A stretch of DNA of 64,000 nucleotides from Candidatus Micrarchaeota archaeon CG1_02_47_40 (lineage in GTDB: Archaea; Micrarchaeota; Micrarchaeia; Anstonellales; CG1-02-47-40), in contig MNVE01000003.1 of the NCBI GenBank assembly GCA_001871475.1, positions 1 through 64,000 on the forward strand, written 5' to 3'. Made by a program: the position numbers and the translations under genes. Below are positions 55,962 to 64,000 of the stretch, piece after piece (position 1 is the first letter of the stretch; every line of letters begins with the position of its first letter). Below the pieces are notes generated by a model, which had not been told where the DNA came from, did no database searches, and was given only the letters and a program-made list of their open reading frames with translations.

Positions 55962-58532
55962 ATGGAAGAGGATGACAAAGGGCTAAAATTCAAGATTTCA
56001 AAAAAAGCCTACGTTTTTGACATAACCCGCAGGTTCTCAAACGTGAAGCGGTTTTCAAAAGCAAAGCCGCAGGAGGGAGCGGGCTCTCCCATGCAGGCAT
56101 TATCAGGTTTCCTCGGCAAGGGAGGAAAGGAAATGAAGCGCTGGGGGGCAAGGGAGGGTGCGGTGCTGCCGCAACCGGGAAAAAAAGGGAAAATGCCCTC
56201 TCAGCCCGCAAACCAGGTAGTGCGCATGGCTCTTTTTGCAGCAATTGCCGTAATCGCCGTTCTTGCACTTGTCATACTCTGGATTGGAAGCTATGGGCCG
56301 GTGTCAGGCGCACAGGCGCAGGGGCAGGCGGAATACTCCCCCTTTCTTGAATTCGGGGTTGAAAACCAGCAGGTGCTGAATTTCGGCGATTCAAAAAACC
56401 TCTACACAATCTATTTTGAAATTCCCTTCACACAGCGCGACGTTTCAAGCGCAACAATTCGGGCAAAATATTATTCTGAAAAACTCCCATCGCAGATTTT
56501 CGTGCTCCAAACCCCGCGCCAGCAGGCTGAATCCTATCCGGAATTTAGAAAAAGCCTTGAGAAGCAGCTTTCCGGGCGCGGGCTTTCCGTAAGCGACATC
56601 TCCATTGAGCAGCTGAAATCGCTCCCCCCTAGCACACTTGTAATAATACCAAGCGGCTACTTTCCCCAATCCCTCCTTGAAGGGGATTTCACTTACGCGG
56701 AGCTTTTGCGCCGCCAGACGGTCATACTTTATATGGGCTTCCCGCTTGAGCAGATGCTTTCCGAAAACGGCTATCCTGTAGCGACTCCTGCAAACATCTC
56801 ATCAACACTGCCATTCTCATTTTCAGGGAAGGCATCTCCTTCAACCGACGGGTTTAACCTTTTTGACCCCCTCTACAGCGCAACCTCCAAAAACCAGCAA
56901 GCAGTCTTACCGGTATGGGGCTCGGTTTCAGCAGTGAAAATGGATTCAGGCTATATTCTCTTCCTGCCCCAGACGCTTGACGGGGGCTGGAGCAGAAACG
57001 GCACAGCGGCGGCAATGGACGTTTCAAGGCTCGTTTTCGAGTCCCCCTGGCAGCCGCCCTTGTCTATTTCGGAAATTTATCTTGACACGGCAAACACCAC
57101 CTCGGGGCGGATTCTGATTTTTTCAAATCCAATTTCGCGCCCCGAAGTTTTCATCCAGCTCTATGCCGAGGGCGTTTCTCCAGACTCAAAAACATATGCC
57201 CTGACAAAGCAGATTTCTGTGAAAAAGGCGCAAAACTCCGACATATACATAAAAGGAGGCAGCGTTTTCCTCCCCACATACCTGACAGGGCAGAAAATAC
57301 GCCTGACGCTTGATTTCAAGGAGCCGGCATTCTCGGAAAAAAAGCTTTTCCTCCAGACAGTGCTTGACGGACAGGCGCAAAAAAGCGAGCGCATACAGGA
57401 GGGGCTGACATCTTTACAGTCTCAGATTCCTTTTGACTATGATTCCTCACTTCCCCCGGGAAAATACATCCTGCGCGTAGTTGACTCGGCAGGAAAAATG
57501 TATTCGCAGGCGATAGGCGAAATTGCCGATTTCCAGGTAGTGTCGCAAAGCGCGGATTTTAAGAAAGGAAATTTTCAATTTGGCTTTACCTCCCCGATTG
57601 CATCGCAAATCAACTTCACCTCCCTTCATGCAAGCGTTGACGGGAAGTTCCTTCAGGAAATCCCTGCAGGCAGCACTGCCAACTACTTCGTCCCGAACCT
57701 CGCAAGCGGGCCCCATACATTTTATTTTGAGTTTGAAGGCGGGTATGGAAAGAGCATACTGCTTGATTACCGCGTGCAGAAGCAGTTCTACGACAACCCT
57801 ATTGTCGTTTTTTTGGGAATAATCACCCTGGTGTTTTTTGTTGTCGGCACATTCATGCGCAGGCCGGAGCGCGAGCTTTACTACCTTGACGTGCCTGACT
57901 TCCCCCCGATTTCCGCAATCAAAGTGCCTGTCGGGAAAGCAAGCGTGCTCTCTCTCTTTGACAAGATAAATAAGAATTACTCCTGGGAACGGATGCCCCT
58001 CTCTCTTGACGAGCTGAAAGGGGGCTTTTCCTCCCTCCGCCACAACGGAAAGCCCATCGTGGTCGGCTCCTACAACCTTGAGCGCGTTCTCTCAAAAATA
58101 CAGGGGAGCAGCGGGGAAATAAAGGAGGTTTTCGGGCTTTGGGGCATGCGAAGGTGGGAGGAGGAGTCTGGAAGAAGCCTCAAAAACCTTTCAATGTTCC
58201 GCCTCATCCGCGACGTTTTCGTGAACAGGACTGTGCCATTTCTGCGCCCAAAAGAAAAAGACGGGCCTGACGCGAAGATAAAAATATCAAAAACTGATTA
58301 CAACATCTATCTCTTTGAAGACGAGTCCTCTGCAGCCCGCGCCCTGTCCACCCTTGATGGGGCGCCCTCAATAATCGTATTTGAGAGAAAAAAAGAGATC
58401 TCCGATTTTTGCGACAGGCTCGTTTCAACTGATGAAACCGCAGTGCGCCTGAAGCTTGAAATAAGCTCCGAGAGGGTGTTTCTTGTTTCACTTGAGGAGC
58501 TTGGGGCGTTTATTGATTCGAAGAAGGTTTAG
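55962..58532 (+). CDS. Large membrane protein with extracellular beta-rich region
   Basis: 856 aa; TM near residues 85-110 and about 620, large region between. Confidence 0.65.
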   Translation: MEEDDKGLKFKISKKAYVFDITRRFSNVKRFSKAKPQEGAGSPMQALSGFLGKGGKEMKRWGAREGAVLPQPGKKGKMPSQPANQVVRMALFAAIAVIAVLALVILWIGSYGPVSGAQAQGQAEYSPFLEFGVENQQVLNFGDSKNLYTIYFEIPFTQRDVSSATIRAKYYSEKLPSQIFVLQTPRQQAESYPEFRKSLEKQLSGRGLSVSDISIEQLKSLPPSTLVIIPSGYFPQSLLEGDFTYAELLRRQTVILYMGFPLEQMLSENGYPVATPANISSTLPFSFSGKASPSTDGFNLFDPLYSATSKNQQAVLPVWGSVSAVKMDSGYILFLPQTLDGGWSRNGTAAAMDVSRLVFESPWQPPLSISEIYLDTANTTSGRILIFSNPISRPEVFIQLYAEGVSPDSKTYALTKQISVKKAQNSDIYIKGGSVFLPTYLTGQKIRLTLDFKEPAFSEKKLFLQTVLDGQAQKSERIQEGLTSLQSQIPFDYDSSLPPGKYILRVVDSAGKMYSQAIGEIADFQVVSQSADFKKGNFQFGFTSPIASQINFTSLHASVDGKFLQEIPAGSTANYFVPNLASGPHTFYFEFEGGYGKSILLDYRVQKQFYDNPIVVFLGIITLVFFVVGTFMRRPERELYYLDVPDFPPISAIKVPVGKASVLSLFDKINKNYSWERMPLSLDELKGGFSSLRHNGKPIVVGSYNLERVLSKIQGSSGEIKEVFGLWGMRRWEEESGRSLKNLSMFRLIRDVFVNRTVPFLRPKEKDGPDAKIKISKTDYNIYLFEDESSAARALSTLDGAPSIIVFERKKEISDFCDRLVSTDETAVRLKLEISSERVFLVSLEELGAFIDSKKV

Positions 58533-58535
58533 AAT

Positions 58536-59684
58536 TTATTTCAGCAATCCTTCATAAACCTTCAGCATCTTCTCTGCGCACTTCTCCTTTGAATAGGCAA
58601 GCGCGCTTTTCCTTGCAAATTTCCCCATCCTCCCCCCATCTTCAATCGCCATCAGGATTTTTTCCGCGCAATCCTCCCCATCATGAAAGCAGTATCCGCT
58701 CTTTCCCTCACTTATGAATTCTGCAGTCGCTGATTTTTTCGGCGCGCACACAGGCACTCCGCAGGAAAGCGCTTCAAGCGCAGTCATTCCCTGCGTCTCA
58801 AACAGGGAGGGAAGCACGAATACGTCAGCAGCGCAATAAAAGCTCCTCAATTCCCCTTCCGGCACGAAGCCGGTGAAAAGGAACATCCCCTCAAGATTGC
58901 TTTTTTTCACAATCCCCTCATAATACTCAAGCGCCGGCCCCCTTCCCGCAACCACGAACACGCTGTCCGGCAGCTCGCTTCTTATTATTCCTGCCGCCTC
59001 AATAAGCACATCAAGGCTTTTTTCCTTTGCAACTCTTCCAAGGTAAAGTATGACCCTTTTCCCGGAAATTCCAAGCCTCTTTTTCACCGCCTCCCCCTCT
59101 TTTTTTGAATGGGAAAACTTTTCCACATCCACGCCGCTTGGGACAATCACGCTCTCTATTCCGTGCTCTGCAAGTATCCTCCGCGTGCTCTCACTCGGGC
59201 AGGTCACCTCATCAAAACAATTGTAATACGCCTGCAGGTATTTCCAAATCAGTCTGCCTCCCACTCCCTGCGCGGTTTCCCCCCAGCCCAAATAATGCGT
59301 TGCACCGGTCACAAGCGTGTGAAACGTAGCAACCGAGGGCACACGGAGAAATTTCGAAGTCTGTACAGCCGCCAGCCCCATCGTGGCAACCGCGTGCGAG
59401 TGCACGAGCCCAATCCCAAGCTTTCTTGCCTTTAGCGGGGCAAAAAAAGGGAAAAGCGCCACCTTGTAATCAGGGTAAGGGGCGAATTTTGCAGAAGTGT
59501 AATAAAACACATTCCTGTCCCGGTTTTCAATCCTGTCGCACTCGCTTCCCGAAGAAAAAACATACACCTTATTTTTTTTTCCCTCCAGAAATTCGCACAT
59601 GGAGAGTATTGACGTGACAACTCCGTCTTTATTTGGAAGGTAAGTATCTGTAAAAAATGCAATTTTCATTTTTCTCAATTCCAA
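58536..59684 (-). CDS. GT4 glycosyltransferase
   Basis: FFTDTYLPNKDGVVTSI; SLFETQGMTALEALSCGVPV. Confidence 0.9.
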   Translation of the reverse strand: MELRKMKIAFFTDTYLPNKDGVVTSILSMCEFLEGKKNKVYVFSSGSECDRIENRDRNVFYYTSAKFAPYPDYKVALFPFFAPLKARKLGIGLVHSHAVATMGLAAVQTSKFLRVPSVATFHTLVTGATHYLGWGETAQGVGGRLIWKYLQAYYNCFDEVTCPSESTRRILAEHGIESVIVPSGVDVEKFSHSKKEGEAVKKRLGISGKRVILYLGRVAKEKSLDVLIEAAGIIRSELPDSVFVVAGRGPALEYYEGIVKKSNLEGMFLFTGFVPEGELRSFYCAADVFVLPSLFETQGMTALEALSCGVPVCAPKKSATAEFISEGKSGYCFHDGEDCAEKILMAIEDGGRMGKFARKSALAYSKEKCAEKMLKVYEGLLK

Positions 59685-59690
59685 ACGGTC

Positions 59691-61481
59691 CTACTTTATT
59701 TTAGTCAGCCCCCAAAGAATCGCAACAACAGTGCCTATCAGTATAGTGGGTGCCGCAATCCTCGCAATCGCAACCACCGAGCTTATCGTTGCGACCATTT
59801 CTATTGACTGCCTTGAGCCGAACACCTCAATCTTCATCCTTCCAAGAGCAGAGCCGGCTTTCACCTCCTCAAGATTGGCATAAGCGCTTAAGAGGCACTC
59901 CAAAACCGCATCAGCAGTCTTTGCGCCCCCCCGCTTCCCTATGGGGTTTAGCACCCCCTGCACGTTGTTTATCTCGTGCGTGTCAGTTGTGAATACCTCG
60001 CATCCTATCTTCTGTCCCTTTCCCCTGCCCCACTTCTGCACGGTTTCAATAAGCTCGCTTCTGAATTCTGGTGTCACCCCGTTTGAGTCAATCACAACAT
60101 ATGCAAACAATTTTCCAACATCAAAGAGCGCCACTTTTATCCCGTTCCCTCCGATTGCAGGCTCTCCGACTGGGTTTTTTCTTCCGATTCCAAGCCGCAT
60201 TTTTTTCATATCTGCCTTTTTTGAAAGCGCGTCAAGCAGCGCATCTTCCATCTCAAATGCAATTGGCGAGCCGGGCTCCACAGAAGCAATATCCCCTGTT
60301 TCCGAGTTGTGCTCATCCACAACGATTGCAGTTTTAGCATATCTGCCTGCAACGTTCATAAGCGAGCGCCCGATGGCAAAATTCACATCCTCCGTGGTTT
60401 TCGGCGCCCGCGTGAAAGAGGCAAACGCGCAATCATTCACCAGGAGGCAGAGCGCGCCCGAGTCTCCGCTTTTCCCTTCCAAAATCGCCCCCTTGGCAGG
60501 CGAGAATTTCATCTTCTTTCTTTCAAATTCATACGCCTGCATTATTTTTTCCGCTTCAGTGCCAGCAACCGGGTTAAAATCATGCGTGCAGGTGCCATGG
60601 AACACAAACACTTCCCCTCCTTCTTGTTTTCCTATCCTCTGCGCAAGAATTTTCGGGAATTCGCTCCCGCCCAGATTTCCAAACGGACCAAAGTGCACGT
60701 AAGGCACTATGAATGTGGTTTTCTGCCGCTTCCCCTCAAAGCAGAGCACCCCAAGCAGCGTTTCAACCTCCTCTCCCATCTCTTCAAACGTCTCTTCCAA
60801 ATCCTTTTCCCGGTTCAGCCACTGCGCGGCAAACATACTGATGGCATCAGTGCTTTTCACCCCGATGTTTCTTTTCATCGGCGCGTTTATGAGAAAGAAA
60901 AGCATGTACAGCCCGACAAGGAAGAGAAATGAGGCAAAATACATCTTCAGTATTGCAAGCAGCCAGTCCTGCTCAATTTCAATCTGCCTGCTTGCAAGGA
61001 GAAATGCTGCGTTGTAGCATAGCTGCAGCAATGAAAATAAGAAAGCGGTTTTTCCCAATCCAAACACTGTCCCCACGATGAAAAACCACGTGACGAACGC
61101 AAGCCCAAACCCAACGAACACCACCTCGTTTCCAAGGGGCATTCCCGCCCGCTCAAGCAATGCGCCTGCAATGTAAAAACTCCCATATACTGCCGCCGCG
61201 ACAAGGGAGAGGAAAATCACCCTTCGCAGCACAATCTCCCGCCTTACTATGTAAAAAGTGATTGCCGAGAGGAGAGCAGGCACGGTTATTAGGAAAATTC
61301 CGGTTGCCATGCCCTCAACCGCAGAGGAGAATCCTACCTCTCCCTTCCTTATGGAAATTATTGCTATCCCGAAAATCATACCTACAAGCGCAAGGTAAAG
61401 CCACAGCACCCTTGCCCTTGGCAGGCTCATGAAATACTTCGTGAGGTTTACGGCGCGTTCAGCAGAACCCATCAATTTCAT
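59691..61481 (-). CDS. DUF2070-family archaeal membrane protein
   Basis: Polytopic N-terminus; VPYVHFGPFGNLGGSEFPKIL, FHGTCTHDFNPV. Confidence 0.8.
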   Translation of the reverse strand: MKLMGSAERAVNLTKYFMSLPRARVLWLYLALVGMIFGIAIISIRKGEVGFSSAVEGMATGIFLITVPALLSAITFYIVRREIVLRRVIFLSLVAAAVYGSFYIAGALLERAGMPLGNEVVFVGFGLAFVTWFFIVGTVFGLGKTAFLFSLLQLCYNAAFLLASRQIEIEQDWLLAILKMYFASFLFLVGLYMLFFLINAPMKRNIGVKSTDAISMFAAQWLNREKDLEETFEEMGEEVETLLGVLCFEGKRQKTTFIVPYVHFGPFGNLGGSEFPKILAQRIGKQEGGEVFVFHGTCTHDFNPVAGTEAEKIMQAYEFERKKMKFSPAKGAILEGKSGDSGALCLLVNDCAFASFTRAPKTTEDVNFAIGRSLMNVAGRYAKTAIVVDEHNSETGDIASVEPGSPIAFEMEDALLDALSKKADMKKMRLGIGRKNPVGEPAIGGNGIKVALFDVGKLFAYVVIDSNGVTPEFRSELIETVQKWGRGKGQKIGCEVFTTDTHEINNVQGVLNPIGKRGGAKTADAVLECLLSAYANLEEVKAGSALGRMKIEVFGSRQSIEMVATISSVVAIARIAAPTILIGTVVAILWGLTKIK

Positions 61482-61541
61482 CTCCTAACCGTTATAATCT
61501 CGTATATCTTTATAAAAACCCCCCCTCCCCAATAACCTCCT

Positions 61542-62165
61542 ATGGAAAAAATCTGCCCAAGATGCGGCATTTCCTCAAAAACCGCCCCCTTCGCAGGCAA
61601 TTTCTGCGAGAACTGCTACCCGCTTAGCGTGCGCATCCCAATGGCGGTTAACGTTTTACAGTGCAAAAAGTGCCGCCATATAAAATATGCGGGCTGGTCA
61701 GCGCCAACGCCAGAAAACCTAACCCATATCATTCTCAAGCAGAGCAAGGGAAAGGTTGCATCCGCCCGCTTTGACAAGAAGAACTCCCTGCTTGCAGTTG
61801 AAATGGATTCCGCGCACGGCACTTTCATAAAATCATTTCCCGTGGAAATAATTTATTCTCCCTCCCTCTGCGACACCTGCTCAAAATCCGCAGGCAGCTA
61901 CTCGGAAGCGATAATACAGCTTAGGGGGAACAAGGAGAAGATAGAAAAATACATTGACAAGCTCCAGTCAAGGATTCGCAGGAAAACCTTCATTTCCCGC
62001 ACCGTTTCCCTTTCTGAGGGAATTGACTTTTACGTCGGGGATAAGATAGAGGCGCTGCGGGCGCTGCAGAACTTTGATTTGGAATATCTGCGCACGGAAA
62101 AGCTGGTGGGGCAGAGAAAAGACGGGAGAAGGATTTACCGCTCAACTTTTCGGGTGCGGTTCTAA
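61542..62165 (+). CDS. NMD3-like zinc-ribbon protein
   Basis: CPRCG...CENCYP...CKKCRHIKYAGW...CDTCSK. Confidence 0.8.
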   Translation: MEKICPRCGISSKTAPFAGNFCENCYPLSVRIPMAVNVLQCKKCRHIKYAGWSAPTPENLTHIILKQSKGKVASARFDKKNSLLAVEMDSAHGTFIKSFPVEIIYSPSLCDTCSKSAGSYSEAIIQLRGNKEKIEKYIDKLQSRIRRKTFISRTVSLSEGIDFYVGDKIEALRALQNFDLEYLRTEKLVGQRKDGRRIYRSTFRVRF

Positions 62166-62452
62166 ATTTTCACTAATCCTCTTTTCTTAAGCTCTTCCGC
62201 CCCCTGCGGGTTCCAAAGCCAGCTAACCGTCTTATCAGCTTCAACATGTATTTTTCCGGAATATTCCAGATAATCAAGTATGGTGACAAAAGTCGTCCAC
62301 ATGACTTTTTTCTTTAAGTTTTTCCATATTTCCGTTATGGTTTTTGAGCTCCTGCTCCTGAAAAGCTCCTTTTCCATCATGAGTATGGTGTCAAGCCTGG
62401 GATACCTGTCAAGGTTTTTCGGCTTAAATTCAGTTAGAGTTGTAGCCCCCAT
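62162..62452 (-). CDS. Winged-helix protein
   Basis: KTITEIWKNLKKKVMWTTFVTILDYLEYSGKIHVEADKTVSWLWNPQG. Confidence 0.65.
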   Translation of the reverse strand: MGATTLTEFKPKNLDRYPRLDTILMMEKELFRSRSSKTITEIWKNLKKKVMWTTFVTILDYLEYSGKIHVEADKTVSWLWNPQGAEELKKRGLVKI

Positions 62453-62457
62453 ATTTA

Positions 62458-62535
62458 TCCCTTTGCCCTTCGGGCAAATCTAAAAAACCTAAAGGTTTTT
62501 TATCAATTGATGTATTTATCAAATGATAAATTTAT
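62458..62535. repeat. Array of short hairpins
   Basis: tttgcccttcgggcaaa, aaaaacctaaaggttttt, atcaattgat, tttatcaaatgataaa in series. Confidence 0.65.
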
Positions 62536-62551
62536 AATGCTTTTCTTTTTG

Positions 62552-63532
62552 TCAAGATTGGCTTTTCCTTTTGTTCCCTCCAATCCAGCCAATCCCCTCA
62601 ACAATGCCAACCGAATCAACCAGTATCATCACAAACCTTGTCATCAGCGTGAAAGCAATCGCCTGCGGCAAGCCTATTCCAAACTGCATCAAGACAAACG
62701 CAGCCCCTGCCTCGCTAACACCTGCCCCGGCAATCGTGGGAAGGGGCATGAACTGCAAAAGGGTTATGATTGGCTGCACAAAACCCCAGAATATTATTGG
62801 GGCAAACGCAATTTCCGGCTTTACCCCCAGGCTCATGGCAATGAACCACCACTCAATCGCCTTGAAAATCCAGGTAATGAATATGAGCACGAGTATGTGC
62901 GGTGTCAGCGCCGATATAGCATGCGAGTTCTCCTGCATCTTACCTATCATTTCCAGCGCTTTTCCCCCGAATGGCAGTCTCTCCGCGAAAGAAATCATTC
63001 CTAAAAACCTCTGCGAGAAAAGCAGGAGCGCCATAAAGGCAACCATTCCAAAAAGGCCAAGCAACCCCAGCACGATTCCCGCCCCGGCATTCTCCCCTGC
63101 CCCCACAATCACAAATGAAAATAAATACCAGGCGCCTATTCCGCCTGCAACCAGCTTGTAAATGAAATCAAACATCTGCGGGCCCAATATGGAAACAAGC
63201 GCCTCCCCGCTTTTCACTTTATGATTTTTTGCCAGCACAGCCGCAGTTGCAAAATACCCGCTTCGCGCAGGCGTGAAATCCGATGCGAGCATGCCTGAAA
63301 AATGCGAGGTAAGTATCTTTTTGTACTCAAGCTTCGTTCCCAAATACTCAAGAATCATCTGTATTCTGTAAGCCATCACCGCATTAATTGCAAAATAAAA
63401 AACAAGCGCAACCGCAAAATAAGCAAGATTTGCCCCTGCAATCACTTCCGCTACCTTTCCGACATCCGCAAAGCTGACAACCGCAGCAAGCACTATCAAG
63501 GAAAAAACTATCTGCAGAATGGTTCTTTTCAT
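62552..63532 (-). CDS. Lysylphosphatidylglycerol synthase TM-region (UPF0104)-like membrane protein
   Basis: Polytopic; MKRTILQIVFSLIVLAAVVSF start at 63532 avoids overlap with tRNA-His (ORF-track start lies inside the tRNA). Confidence 0.75.
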   Translation of the reverse strand: MKRTILQIVFSLIVLAAVVSFADVGKVAEVIAGANLAYFAVALVFYFAINAVMAYRIQMILEYLGTKLEYKKILTSHFSGMLASDFTPARSGYFATAAVLAKNHKVKSGEALVSILGPQMFDFIYKLVAGGIGAWYLFSFVIVGAGENAGAGIVLGLLGLFGMVAFMALLLFSQRFLGMISFAERLPFGGKALEMIGKMQENSHAISALTPHILVLIFITWIFKAIEWWFIAMSLGVKPEIAFAPIIFWGFVQPIITLLQFMPLPTIAGAGVSEAGAAFVLMQFGIGLPQAIAFTLMTRFVMILVDSVGIVEGIGWIGGNKRKSQS

Positions 63533-63558
63533 TTTCTGTCCTCGTGGAGTATTAAAAG

Positions 63559-63701
63559 GGCCACAGCCGAGATTCTCATTTTCATACCCCATTCTTTCTC
63601 TTGGGGGGTGAAGACCTTAGGGGGGTGAAACCCCCATATGGTTTTGAACTCGGGCTAAGGGCTCCACAGGCCCCTGTGCTACCAGGCTACACCACCGTGG
63701 C
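63559..63701 (-). tRNA. tRNA-His(GTG), interrupted in the T-loop
   Basis: Acceptor GCCACGG/CTGTGGC with C73, D-arm GTGT-AGCCTGGTA-GCAC, anticodon loop CTGTGGA; about 70-nt insertion (around 63575-63644) between CCGAGTTCA and AATCTCGG. Confidence 0.85.
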
Positions 63702-63803
63702 CACTGGCATTAATTGTAAATTAGAATGCTTAAAAACACGTATCTCAAAAAGAAGAAAATAAAAGAAATAAAAAAGAAAAAAAGAGAGGGAAAATGTTCC
63801 CCC

Positions 63804-63992
63804 TTACTGCACGATTTCCCCGATTGCAAACGTGGACTTAAGCTCCTTTATCCTTACCTTTATCTTGTCCCCCTTGTTTGCACCCGTGACGAATATCACG
63901 AAACCGTCCTTTTTTGCTATGCCGTCCCCTTTTGCGGCGATTGCTTCTATTTCAACGTCAATCTCGTCGCCGACTTTTACGGGCTTTGGCAT
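63804..63992 (-). CDS. TRAM-domain small protein
   Basis: VKVGDEIDVEIEAIAAKGDGIAKKDGFVIFVTGANKGDKIKVRIKELKSTFAIGEIV. Confidence 0.85.
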   Translation of the reverse strand: MPKPVKVGDEIDVEIEAIAAKGDGIAKKDGFVIFVTGANKGDKIKVRIKELKSTFAIGEIVQ

Positions 63993-64000
63993 AAATCCCC

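Noticed and set aside
63302-63628. 108-aa plus-strand ORF over tRNA-His region
   Set aside because: Overlaps the tRNA and the antisense of the UPF0104-like gene; not credible as coding.

Overview
The window looks like a gene-dense DPANN-type archaeal chromosome (Micrarchaeota/Diapherotrites-like; lineage is inferred, not proven). Archaeal housekeeping genes present include ScpA/ScpB, HisRS, thioredoxin, L11, Spt5, SecE, FtsZ, TyrRS, aRF1 and an NMD3-like protein. There is also an S-layer-type protein, PQQ/beta-propeller surface proteins, glycosyltransferases and many membrane proteins of unknown function. The strongest observations are: (1) a 512-aa LAGLIDADG intein inserted exactly after the catalytic GGQ of release factor aRF1; (2) four tRNA genes (Gly-CCC, Gly-UCC, Gly-GCC, His-GTG) each split by an insertion in the T-loop, plus tRNA-Phe with a canonical anticodon-loop intron; (3) tRNA-abutting hairpin elements whose outer stem copies the adjacent tRNA 3' end, and related GACTTGCCC-GAA-GGGCAAG hairpins elsewhere; (4) a VirB4-like ATPase gene cluster with membrane, coiled-coil and AAA+ partners; (5) an AbiEii-like toxin pair lodged between spt5 and rpl11 with overlapping stop codons. 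All calls come from reading the sequence and supplied translations; no database search or folding software was run.
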